Source of the DNA: UBA668 sp043721915
Lineage (GTDB): Bacteria; Actinomycetota; Acidimicrobiia; Acidimicrobiales; Ilumatobacteraceae
Direction of reading: 5' to 3'
DNA: 42,745 nucleotides
Assembly: GCA_043721915.1 (NCBI GenBank)
Contig: JAYSPV010000108.1
Span: forward strand, 1-42,745
Part shown: positions 32,095-39,149 of the stretch, in pieces
How positions within the stretch are numbered: position 1 is the stretch's first letter
Layout of the letters: each line of letters begins with the position of its first letter
The notes under the pieces: model-generated
What the model was told of the DNA's origin: nothing
The model's database searches: none
What the model saw: the letters and a program-made list of their open reading frames with translations, nothing else
Made by a program: the position numbers and the translations under genes

Positions 32095-32493
32095 TCAGTT
32101 GCTGACGACGTCGAAGCCCAGCGACAGCGCCACCGGGATCTGCGCGGGATCGAAGGTGACGAACGTGACCGGGCGCGGCAACCGATCCGCGGCAGCGAGG
32201 TGCAGTGCATCGGCCAGTCGCAGCGGCTGCTCGCGCATCAGCTGTGCGGCGCGGTCGAGGCAGCGCTGGTCGACAGGCACCACGGCGTACCGATCCCACT
32301 GAAGGCGCAGGGCGTCCTCCAGATCGGCCTGCACGATCGACTCGTCGGTGAGCTTGGCGATCAGCGCCAGGGCTTCGGTCAGGGCCAGCGCGCTGACGCA
32401 CGTCGTCGTCGCAAGTGCGTCGACGGCGTGGCGGCGAACGGCGGACTCGACGTGTAACGCGACGACCGCGCTGGTGTCGAAGAACACGGTCAC
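32095..32493 (-). CDS. PIN-domain toxin (VapC-like)
   Basis: 132 aa. PIN ribonuclease fold: first acidic residue in MTVFFDTSAVVAL (D6), a conserved Glu in ALTEALALIAKL, and RLADALHLAAADRL with the third acidic residue, then TFVTFDPAQIPVA. Such toxins cleave RNA when free of antitoxin. GTG start overlaps the antitoxin stop by GTGA, the normal coupling in these pairs. Confidence 0.92.
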   Translation of the reverse strand: MTVFFDTSAVVALHVESAVRRHAVDALATTTCVSALALTEALALIAKLTDESIVQADLEDALRLQWDRYAVVPVDQRCLDRAAQLMREQPLRLADALHLAAADRLPRPVTFVTFDPAQIPVALSLGFDVVSN

Positions 32494-32759
32494 CCGCGCA
32501 GCTCCTTGAGCGCGCGATCCAACCGCACGCCGCTCCAGACGGGCACCGGGGGAGCGAGCCGGGCAGCATCCGTGCGTCGCGGCGCCACCACCGCGCCGGC
32601 GGCGATCAGATCAGCCAGGACCGTCTGCCCCTGCTCGGCTTCGATCGGGCCGAGCTGCGCGGTTGCGCGCCCATCGACGGTGATGATCACTCGCTGGCCG
32701 TGGCCGGCGCGACGCACGGCTGCGGCGAGGTCTGCCCTGAGCTCTCTGATGCCGATCAT
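32490..32759 (-). CDS. Phd/YefM-type antitoxin
   Basis: 89 aa. N-terminal MIGIRELRADLAAAVRRAGHGQRVIITVDGRATAQLGP is the Phd/YefM DNA-binding fold; the C-terminal half (PVPVWSGVRLDRALKELRG) would wrap the PIN toxin. The ATG at 32759 sits next to a palindromic operator, so the pair should be self-regulated. Confidence 0.9.
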   Translation of the reverse strand: MIGIRELRADLAAAVRRAGHGQRVIITVDGRATAQLGPIEAEQGQTVLADLIAAGAVVAPRRTDAARLAPPVPVWSGVRLDRALKELRG

Positions 32760-32778
32760 GTGTACACCAGCGTACACA
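32759..32778. promoter_or_regulatory. Toxin-antitoxin operator palindrome
   Basis: TGTGTAC-N6-GTACACA, perfect 7-bp arms, touching the antitoxin start codon and overlapping TACGCT, a -10-like hexamer 9 nt upstream. Typical position for Phd-type autorepression. Confidence 0.65.
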
Positions 32779-32809
32779 CACCGAGTGGCGCGACCGATCA
32801 CGGGTGTCA

Positions 32810-32821
32810 CAGAATCGCGGC
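32810..32821 (+). promoter_or_regulatory. Possible -10 CAGAAT, 6 nt before acyl-CoA dehydrogenase ATG
   Basis: CAGAAT at 32810-32815, CGCGGC, ATG 32822. First base differs from TAnnnT. Confidence 0.4.
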
Positions 32822-33937
32822 ATGAACTTTGCCTTCACCGAAGAACAAGAAGAACTGCGCAAGACCGTCCGGGCGTTTCTCGAGGCCAAGAGCCCCGAGA
32901 CCGCCGTGCGCGAGCAGATGGAAACCGACAACGGCTACGACGCTGCCGTGTGGAGCCAGATGGGCGAGCAGCTGGGCCTGCAGGGCCTCGCCATCCCCGA
33001 GGAGTTCGGCGGCTCCGGCTACAGCTTCGTCGAGCTCGGCATCGTGCTCGAGGAGCAGGGCCGTGCGTTGCTCTGTGCCCCGTTCTTCAGCACCGTCGTG
33101 CTGGCCGCGAACACGCTGCTACACAGCGGTGACGACGCCGCCAAGGCTGCACACCTGCCCGGCATCGCCGCTGGCGCGACCATCGCCGCCCTGGCTTTCA
33201 CCGAGCCCAGTGGCAAGTGGGACGAGAGCGGCATCACCACCGAGGCAACGGCCTCTGGTGACGGCTGGAGCCTCAACGGCGTGAAGAGCTTCGTGATCGA
33301 TGGCCACACCGCCTCGCTGATCATCGTCGCCGCCCGCACCGCCAAGGGCGTCTCGCTGTTCACCGTCGCCGGCGATGCTGCGGGCCTCACCCGCACCGCG
33401 CTGAGCACCATGGACCAGACCCGCAAGCAGGCCAAGCTCGAGTTCGCCAACACCCCCGCCACGCTGCTGGGCACCGAGGGCGAGGGTTGGGCCGTGCTCA
33501 GCGCCGTGCTCGATCTCGCCGCCGTCGGCCTCGCCGCCGAGCAGGTTGGCGGCGCCCAGAAGGTGCTCGAGATGGCAGTCGAGTACGCCAAAGTGCGCGT
33601 GCAGTTCGGCCGCCCGATCGGTTCGTTCCAGGCGATCAAGCACAAGTGCGCCGACATGCTGCTCGAGGTCGAGTCGGCCAAGAGCGCTGCGTACTACGGC
33701 ATGTGGTGCGCCGCGGAGCAGAACGACGAGCTGCCCTCGGTGGCGTCGCTCGCGAAGGCGTACTGCAGCGAGGCGTACTTCCACGCCACCGCTGAGAACA
33801 TCCAGATCCACGGTGGCATCGGCTTCACGTGGGAGCACCCGGCACACCTGTACTTCAAGCGGGCCAAGAGCAGCGAGCTGCTGTTCGGCGACCCGACGTA
33901 CCACCGCGAGCTGCTCGCGCAGCGCATCGGCATCTGA
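32822..33937 (+). CDS. Acyl-CoA dehydrogenase family protein
   Basis: 371 aa flavoprotein. N-terminal helical domain (FAFTEEQEELRKTVRAFLE), IPEEFGGSGYSFVELGIVLEE, the FTEPSG beta-domain motif, C-terminal VQFGRPIGSFQAIKHKCADMLLEVE and IQIHGGIGFTWEHPAHLYFKRAK with FAD contacts. Oxidises an acyl-CoA to the enoyl-CoA. It resembles FadE/ChsE subunits that work as hetero-oligomers, but no partner subunit gene is adjacent, so chain preference is unknown. Confidence 0.92.
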   Translation: MNFAFTEEQEELRKTVRAFLEAKSPETAVREQMETDNGYDAAVWSQMGEQLGLQGLAIPEEFGGSGYSFVELGIVLEEQGRALLCAPFFSTVVLAANTLLHSGDDAAKAAHLPGIAAGATIAALAFTEPSGKWDESGITTEATASGDGWSLNGVKSFVIDGHTASLIIVAARTAKGVSLFTVAGDAAGLTRTALSTMDQTRKQAKLEFANTPATLLGTEGEGWAVLSAVLDLAAVGLAAEQVGGAQKVLEMAVEYAKVRVQFGRPIGSFQAIKHKCADMLLEVESAKSAAYYGMWCAAEQNDELPSVASLAKAYCSEAYFHATAENIQIHGGIGFTWEHPAHLYFKRAKSSELLFGDPTYHRELLAQRIGI

Positions 33938-33963
33938 ACCGGTACAGGCACTCCTATCAGCGA

Positions 33964-33991
33964 GCACGGCCGACCTTCGGGCCGGCCGTGC
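33964..33991 (+). terminator. Hairpin after acyl-CoA dehydrogenase
   Basis: GCACGGCCG (33964-33972) pairs with CGGCCGTGC (33983-33991) around a 10-nt loop containing CTTCGG. Followed by GTCGTTGTG rather than a T-tract; probable intrinsic terminator, 26 nt after the stop. Confidence 0.7.
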
Positions 33992-34050
33992 GTCGTTGTG
34001 AGCGTTCGCACCGCAGCGTCGGCACTGCGGGTGTGTCTCGGGCCGCCGGA

Positions 34051-34064
34051 TAGGATTGGTGCTC
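34051..34064 (+). promoter_or_regulatory. -10 TAGGAT, 8 nt before GTG 34065
   Basis: TAGGAT at 34051-34056 then 8 nt to GTG 34065; TTG 34056 and GTG 34059 would overlap or abut the hexamer. Confidence 0.5.
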
Positions 34065-35456
34065 GTGGCCCCACTCGCCGACCTCCCGATTGCCACCTCG
34101 GGCGGTGACCCGGCGCTCGTGGGTTTCGTGACCATCGTCGCGCAGAACTACCTCGCTGGAGCGAGGGTGCTGGCCCGGAGCCTGTTGGTGCACGAGGGTC
34201 TTCGCCTGGTCGTGGTCGTGGCAGACCTGCCCGCCGGCGCCGCCTTCATCGATGACGACTTCGATGTCGTCGGGCCAGATCAGCTCCCGATACCCGAGGG
34301 CGAACTCGCACGGATGGCGCTGCTGTACACCGTTACCGAGTTCAGCACCGCCCTCAAGCCGTTTGCGCTTCGGTGGCTGCTGGAGCGGGGCTGCGACGCC
34401 GCGGTCTACCTCGACCCCGACATGGTGCTGTATGCGCCGTTGGATGGCCTTCGCGAACATCTCGCTGCTGCGGAGGTGGTGCTCACACCGCACGTGCTAT
34501 CGCCGATGCCGCGCGATGGCAGGGAGACCTCCGAGTACACGCTTCGCCGCTGCGGCATCTTCAATCTCGGCTTCCTCGGGGTGAGCAGTCGGGGGTCCGC
34601 CTTTCTCGAGTGGTTCGGCGAACGCCTGTTGCGCGATGCGATCTCGGACTCGATCCAGATGCTGTACACCGATCAGAAGTGGGCCGATTGGGCGCCGGCA
34701 CTGTTCGACGTCGCCGTCTGGCGTGACCCAGGAGTGAATGTCGCGTACTGGAACCTCCACGAGCGCCATCCGGTGGAAGACGAGGGCGGCATCACCTGTG
34801 ATGGTCGTCCGCTGCGGCTGTTCCACTTCAGCGGCTTCGACCCGGCACAGCTCGACGTGTTCTCGTCCCGCCCCGGCCTCCGGTATCGGGTGGAGGAGGT
34901 GCCGCCCGCGGTGCAGGCGTTGAGTCGGGCGTATGCCGCGGAGATGTCGGCCGCCGGTTCCGCACGTGGCCGCTCACTGACGTACGGCTTTGCAGCCACC
35001 CCCAACGGCTACAGGTTGGAGGTGCCGACACGCCGCCACGCGCGTGTCGAATTGCTGCGGGCCGAGGCCGACGGTCGGCCGCTGCCACCGACTCCCTTCG
35101 CCGACGAGGTCGCCTTTGCCCGCTGGTTGGCCGAGCCGGTTGCGTGCGCAGGAGCGACTGCGCCACGGGCCCTCGCGATCGGCCTCGCCGTCGTGACGCA
35201 GAAACCAGCGTCCGAAGCGCCGGAAGGTCTGCTGCAGGCATGGCTGACAGGCGACTACGGCAGCGGCGAGCTCCTCCGCTACAACGAGTGGGCAGCAGTG
35301 CTGGGCATTCCGGCGCTCGTGGTGCCCGCCGCGCCTGGTTCGGGCCACGCCGGGCCCACGCAGGAGGCACTCGGACTGCCGGTGGCGACGCCGGATCAGC
35401 CGGCCGGCCTGCTTCGCCGGATCGTTCGCCGGATGAGCCGCATCGCCCGCCGGTAG
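34065..35456 (+). CDS. GT-A type glycosyltransferase (GT8-like)
   Basis: 463 aa cytoplasmic enzyme. Rossmann-like start GFVTIVAQNYLAGARVLARSLL, metal-binding DPD in AAVYLDPDMVLYAPL (D117, D119), RCGIFNLGFLGVS, YTDQKWADWAPALFD, and RLFHFSGFD: the order typical of GT8-like sugar transferases that scan for a nucleotide-sugar donor. A C-terminal extension of about 170 residues has no recognised domain and ends in a basic helix (RRIVRRMSRIARR) that may bind the membrane. Its 3' end overlaps the convergent gene's end by 61 nt. Confidence 0.85.
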   Translation: MAPLADLPIATSGGDPALVGFVTIVAQNYLAGARVLARSLLVHEGLRLVVVVADLPAGAAFIDDDFDVVGPDQLPIPEGELARMALLYTVTEFSTALKPFALRWLLERGCDAAVYLDPDMVLYAPLDGLREHLAAAEVVLTPHVLSPMPRDGRETSEYTLRRCGIFNLGFLGVSSRGSAFLEWFGERLLRDAISDSIQMLYTDQKWADWAPALFDVAVWRDPGVNVAYWNLHERHPVEDEGGITCDGRPLRLFHFSGFDPAQLDVFSSRPGLRYRVEEVPPAVQALSRAYAAEMSAAGSARGRSLTYGFAATPNGYRLEVPTRRHARVELLRAEADGRPLPPTPFADEVAFARWLAEPVACAGATAPRALAIGLAVVTQKPASEAPEGLLQAWLTGDYGSGELLRYNEWAAVLGIPALVVPAAPGSGHAGPTQEALGLPVATPDQPAGLLRRIVRRMSRIARR

Positions 35457-36571
35457 TGACGCAACGCGGGGTGGGTCAACGCCCACCATGCGCATCGTCG
35501 CCGGTAGCCGTGGGTGACCACCTCCCACTGCAGCGCCGCATCTTGAGCACTCGTGGCAGCAGCCACCCACTCAGCTGGCCATCCGAGCACCATCCTGGCG
35601 ACATCCGCGAGTTCGGACGCGTTGCCCTCGGAGAACACCTCGCCCAGGTGTGGACGCGCCGAAAGGATCTCCTCGAAGTAGGGCAGGCGGCTGGCGATGA
35701 TCGGCTTGCCGTGCGCCCATGCTGTCGGCGGAACCGATGAGCCCGTGATCGCGGAGTAGGGCAGCAGCACTGCGTCACCGGCAGCGACGAGCTCACCGAA
35801 GCGCTCGTCGCTCACGTGCTCGGGCACACACACGATGTCCGCTTCTGCGGCGACACCCGCCTGGAACTCGTCGAGGTCGAAGAACGGGCCGGGCCGGCCG
35901 ACGACGAGCAGCTGCCATGCACCTCCAGCGATGCGGCAGGCGTTCACGGCGGTCTCGAGCCCCTTGTAAGGGCGCAGCTGCCCAGCGCAGACGATGATCG
36001 GCCGCGCCGGATCGAGCCCGACCTCGGCTGCCACGTCGGCTCGCGATCGACCCGCCGGATGAACCGAACCGAAGCTCCCGATCGGCATCACCATCGTGGT
36101 GCCGCGCCGACCGTATGTCGAGCGGATCCACTCCGCAGACCAGTGCGAGTGGCAGATCACCAGATCCGCGGTGGTTGCGAGGAGGTGGTATCCGCGACGA
36201 TCGGCGGGGCCAGCGCCGTCGTGGTGCTGGTGGTTGTGCACCGTCCATGCGATGCGAACGCCGAGTCGGCGACAGATCTCCATCGACGCCTCCAGTTCAT
36301 CGAGTCGTGCCTCGCAACTGGCCTCGCTGTCGTCACGCCACAACCCTTCTGGCCAGTGAAGGTGAACCATCGCCAGCGGGGCCGCTCTGGAGTGCGCCCA
36401 CGCACGGGTGGGCTCGAACACCTCGCGCGCGGCACGGAAGTGGGCACCGAGTGCTGCATCGAGCAGGGGGCGGTATGGGTTCTCCAGGTCGCCCACTCGT
36501 GGCGGGAAGTCGGCCCACCTCAAGGGAAGCTTCACGACGAGCAGTGTTGGGCTGGGCCGCCGACCATCCAC
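35396..36571 (-). CDS. GT-B (GT4-like) glycosyltransferase
   Basis: 391 aa from GTG 36571, or 379 aa from GTG 36535. N-terminal donor-independent half with VHLHWPEGLW and IAWTVHNHQHHDGAG, middle TADLVICHSHWSAEWI, C-terminal half with VCAGQLRPYKGLETAV, the GDAVLLPYSAITGSSVPPTAWAHGKPIIA stretch with nucleotide-sugar contacts, and LPYFEEI. Probably adds a sugar to an envelope glycan. The GTG at 36535 overlaps the stop of an 11-codon frame that has a good promoter (see 36532-36567), so it may be the true start. Its last 20 codons are antisense to the end of the gene at 34065. Confidence 0.88.
   Translation of the reverse strand: MDGRRPSPTLLVVKLPLRWADFPPRVGDLENPYRPLLDAALGAHFRAAREVFEPTRAWAHSRAAPLAMVHLHWPEGLWRDDSEASCEARLDELEASMEICRRLGVRIAWTVHNHQHHDGAGPADRRGYHLLATTADLVICHSHWSAEWIRSTYGRRGTTMVMPIGSFGSVHPAGRSRADVAAEVGLDPARPIIVCAGQLRPYKGLETAVNACRIAGGAWQLLVVGRPGPFFDLDEFQAGVAAEADIVCVPEHVSDERFGELVAAGDAVLLPYSAITGSSVPPTAWAHGKPIIASRLPYFEEILSARPHLGEVFSEGNASELADVARMVLGWPAEWVAAATSAQDAALQWEVVTHGYRRRCAWWALTHPALRHYRRAMRLIRRTIRRSRPAG
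36532..36567 (-). CDS. Possible 11-codon leader peptide coupled to the GT-B gene
   Basis: ATG 36567 to TGA 36532 encodes MVGGPAQHCSS. TACACT lies exactly 6 nt upstream of the ATG, the geometry used by most first genes here, and the TGA overlaps a GTG (36535) in the frame of the glycosyltransferase as GTGA. It could be a translated leader that feeds ribosomes into the glycosyltransferase. It is very short, so chance is possible. Confidence 0.35.
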   Translation of the reverse strand: MVGGPAQHCSS

Positions 36572-36579
36572 CGAGTGTA
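36568..36579 (-). promoter_or_regulatory. -10 TACACT upstream of the leader peptide/GT-B gene
   Basis: TACACT at 36579-36574, CGGTGG, ATG 36567. Only 2 nt separate it from the longer-frame GTG 36571, which is too close for that start to be used on this transcript. Confidence 0.5.
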
Positions 36580-36607
36580 GGCAGGCGGACCACACCACAC
36601 GGGTCGC

Positions 36608-36619
36608 TAGCGTTGCGCC
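36608..36619 (+). promoter_or_regulatory. -10 TAGCGT, 6 nt before ATG 36620
   Basis: TAGCGT at 36608-36613, TGCGCC, ATG 36620; leaderless, divergent from the GT-B promoter. Confidence 0.6.
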
Positions 36620-37084
36620 ATGCCTACAGTCACGTTCGTCTACATCGTGATCGCTGCAGTGGCCACGTTCGTGCTCGCCGCCGTGGTGGTGGGGCGTGAG
36701 GCCCACCGTCTCGATTCCGTGGCGCCGCGCTCGGTCTACATCCCGGAGGAGGCGTTGGAGTTCGTGGCCGAGTACCTCCCCGCCGCGACGCAGGGTCGTC
36801 TCACTCCCGACGAACTCGACCAACTGTTGCGGTTCCACATGCGGTGGCTGCACTCGAAGGGCCTCCAGCCCACCAACGTGATCGACCGACGGCAGGACAT
36901 CGCCGTTCCGATCGTCATCGGTGAGGACACACTCACCGCGTACCTGCTCTCGCAGGCCGATGTGGCGGAGATCGAGATCCTCGACGACGTCGACGTGGTC
37001 AACGTGGTCGACGCCCATCTCGCGTACTTTGCTGCCATCGGGGCAATCGGCCCGTTGGCAGACGACGCAGCCGCACGCGACTGA
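36620..37084 (+). CDS. Membrane-anchored protein of unknown function
   Basis: 154 aa. One N-terminal membrane span (VTFVYIVIAAVATFVLAAVVVG) and a soluble, probably cytoplasmic domain: DSVAPRSVYIPEEALEFVAEYLPAATQGRLTPDELDQLLRFHMRWLHSKGL, then an acidic C-terminal part with EIEILDDVDVVNVVDAHLAYF. No family recognised. Stop is 6 nt from the convergent GT2 stop. Confidence 0.8.
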   Translation: MPTVTFVYIVIAAVATFVLAAVVVGREAHRLDSVAPRSVYIPEEALEFVAEYLPAATQGRLTPDELDQLLRFHMRWLHSKGLQPTNVIDRRQDIAVPIVIGEDTLTAYLLSQADVAEIEILDDVDVVNVVDAHLAYFAAIGAIGPLADDAAARD

Positions 37085-37090
37085 GCTGCG

Positions 37091-38056
37091 TCAGTTGCCG
37101 GCAGGCTTGCCCACCGGGTCGGCGCTGTCGGCCAGCCGGGCGCGGAAGGCAGCGATCGCCCCGACACCGCCTCGTTCGCTGATGCGCTCACCGGCTTCCG
37201 TGGTGTACACGCCCGACCACGCGAAGAGCGGCTGGAGACCGTGCGCCGCATGGAGGCGCACGACCAGATCCCAGTCGATGAACCGTTGCAGGTCCGCGCG
37301 GAAGAAGAGCTCGGGACTGGCTCGACGGACGGCCAGCGCACCGAGATCGATGCGGTTGTCGTCGCGCAGCGAGTCGAGGTCGGCGGGTGTGGCGAACAGC
37401 ATCGAGGTGGCGATGGGCTGGCCCTCGGTCGCCTCGTGCTGGCGGAGTTGTGCCCCGTAGAACGCTGCGGCCGACGGCGCGCGACGGGCGCACACCGCCA
37501 CGGCGTGGAGCCAGCCGGGGTCCATCACGTTGTCGTCGTCGAGGAAGGCCACCCATTCGCAGTCGGCCGAAGCCAGCCCCAGATTGCGTGCGGCCGCCGC
37601 GCCGGTTCCTTCGGTGCGAAGCACCACGACCCGCTGGTCGTCGACCCGCTCCAGCATTGCCGCGGTCGCGTCGGTGCTCCCATCGTCGACGATGACCAAT
37701 TGCCAGTGCTGATGCCGTTGGGCGAGCACTGACTGCAGGGCTCGTTCGCACATTGACGCACGGTCGCGCGTCGCCATCACGACCGAGATCGACGTGCTGT
37801 TGGTTGCGAGCACGGAGAACAACGCGGTGTTGGACGTGACTGACTTCCAACGGGCGAGCGATTCAAGGTCATGGCCGTGCAGCGTCGCCGCGTGTTCGAG
37901 TGCGGCGATGCGCCCATCGGTTCGTGCGGCCGCCGAGCCCAGTTCAGAGGCCGCACGCAGAAGCGCCTCGATGTCCGAAGAGTTCTGGGCGCCGGTGCGT
38001 CGCAACTGTGAGATGCCGAGGCGATCGATCACTAGTTGCTTCATCCGGGCCAACAC
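37091..38056 (-). CDS. GT2 glycosyltransferase with N-terminal helical region
   Basis: 321 aa. About 75 N-terminal residues are helical (QNSSDIEALLRAASELGSAAARTDGRIAALEHAATLHG), followed by a GT-A domain: SISVVMATRDRASMCERAL, LVIVDDGSTDATA (UDP binding), GTGAAAARNLGLASADCEWVAFLDDDNVMDPGWL with the DDD metal site, and FIDWDLVVRLHAAHG. GTG 38056 is preferred over ATG 38044 because a near-perfect TATACT lies 7 nt before it. Confidence 0.88.
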   Translation of the reverse strand: MLARMKQLVIDRLGISQLRRTGAQNSSDIEALLRAASELGSAAARTDGRIAALEHAATLHGHDLESLARWKSVTSNTALFSVLATNSTSISVVMATRDRASMCERALQSVLAQRHQHWQLVIVDDGSTDATAAMLERVDDQRVVVLRTEGTGAAAARNLGLASADCEWVAFLDDDNVMDPGWLHAVAVCARRAPSAAAFYGAQLRQHEATEGQPIATSMLFATPADLDSLRDDNRIDLGALAVRRASPELFFRADLQRFIDWDLVVRLHAAHGLQPLFAWSGVYTTEAGERISERGGVGAIAAFRARLADSADPVGKPAGN

Positions 38057-38069
38057 CGGCGAAAGTATA
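38057..38069 (-). promoter_or_regulatory. -10 TATACT, 7 nt before GT2 GTG
   Basis: TATACT at 38069-38064, TTCGCCG, GTG 38056. The closest match to TATAAT in the window. Confidence 0.65.
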
Positions 38070-38140
38070 CGAGGGTCCTCGGATGCGTCACGTGGACGGG
38101 TGAGGATGCGGTGGTCTTCGCGTCCGGCCCGGCGTGCGAG

Positions 38141-38153
38141 TAGCGTCGGCTGC
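38141..38153 (+). promoter_or_regulatory. -10 TAGCGT, 7 nt before ATG 38154
   Basis: TAGCGT at 38141-38146, CGGCTGC, ATG 38154; leaderless arrangement. Confidence 0.6.
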
Positions 38154-38378
38154 ATGGAACGGCCGACCCGCTTCGAGCACACTCGCTTTCTCGGGGACAA
38201 GCGCACTCAGCTTGTCTACGACCTCGACGCATGGGCCGATTCGGCTGTCATCGACGGGATCGTCGAACACGACGCCGGCATCTGCTTCGGGCCCGACACG
38301 CTGGTGGAGGCGCGCAACCGCGGGTACTCGCTCGCAGTTGCCGGCCGGACCCGCCGGCACCGCAAGCCGCGGGCGTAA
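38154..38378 (+). CDS. Small protein of unknown function
   Basis: 74 aa. Begins MERPTRFEHTRFLGDKRTQLVYDLDAW, continues DGIVEHDAGICFGPDTLVEARNRGY and ends in a basic tail (RTRRHRKPRA). No family recognised; no signal or membrane span. Its own -10 element and its position 8 nt ahead of an alpha/beta hydrolase gene suggest a real gene in a two-gene unit. Confidence 0.65.
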   Translation: MERPTRFEHTRFLGDKRTQLVYDLDAWADSAVIDGIVEHDAGICFGPDTLVEARNRGYSLAVAGRTRRHRKPRA

Positions 38379-38386
38379 TCGCGCCG

Positions 38387-39139
38387 GTGAACGGCAGTTT
38401 CACCTCCGGCAACCTCAAGCTCGCGCGCTACCTCGCCCGCCCGGCAGGTCGTTCGGGCGTGATGCCCGGACTGATCCTGTGCCACGGTTTCCCGATCGGC
38501 CCGCTCGATGCGCGACAGAGCGGCGGCACCTTCCCGGAGCTCATCGACCGCGCCGCCAACGAGCTCGGTTGGGTGGGGATGACCTTCAACTTTCGGGGCT
38601 GCGGGACCAGCGAGGGCGACTTCTCGCTGCAGGGCTGGGTGGACGATCTCCGAGCGGCCATCGATCACCTCATTGACGAGGCGAGTCCATCGGGAATCTG
38701 GCTGGTGGGCACCAACACCGGCGGATCGATCGCCACGTGTGTCGCCGCCGATGACCCGCGCGTGCGTGGCGCCGCGTTACTCAGCCCCCGTGCCGACTTC
38801 GACGACTGGGCAGCACAGCCTCGCCGATTCCTCGAACATGCTCGGGAGATCGGTGCAATTCGTACCCCCGGCTTTCCCAAGAGCTTCGACGAGTGGGGCC
38901 GCGAGTTCCGGCGGTTCCGACCGGTGGATGCTGCTCGCAGGCTGGCGCCGCGTCCCCTGCTCGTGATGCACGGCGACGACGACGACGACGTGCCGACCGC
39001 CGATGCGCGACAGTTGGCCGAGGGGCACGGCTCGGCGGAACTGCGGTTGATCAACGGGGCCGGTCACCGCTTGCGCCACGATCCGCGTGCGGTGGCGGTG
39101 CTGCTCGGGTGGCTGGATCGGCAGCGCCTCGGTGCGTGA
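38387..39139 (+). CDS. Alpha/beta hydrolase
   Basis: 250 aa from GTG 38387. Motifs: oxyanion region ILCHGFPIGP, FNFRGCGTSEGDFSLQGWVDDLRAAIDHLID, nucleophile-elbow position GIWLVGTNTGGSIAT, acid strand RPLLVMHGDDDDDVPTAD, and INGAGHRLRHD with the catalytic His. The elbow reads GTNTGG instead of GxSxG, so Thr (or Asn) stands where the Ser nucleophile is expected: catalytic competence is doubtful. No ribosome site; probably coupled to the preceding small gene. Confidence 0.85.
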   Translation: MNGSFTSGNLKLARYLARPAGRSGVMPGLILCHGFPIGPLDARQSGGTFPELIDRAANELGWVGMTFNFRGCGTSEGDFSLQGWVDDLRAAIDHLIDEASPSGIWLVGTNTGGSIATCVAADDPRVRGAALLSPRADFDDWAAQPRRFLEHAREIGAIRTPGFPKSFDEWGREFRRFRPVDAARRLAPRPLLVMHGDDDDDVPTADARQLAEGHGSAELRLINGAGHRLRHDPRAVAVLLGWLDRQRLGA

Positions 39140-39149
39140 GCGGCGCCGA

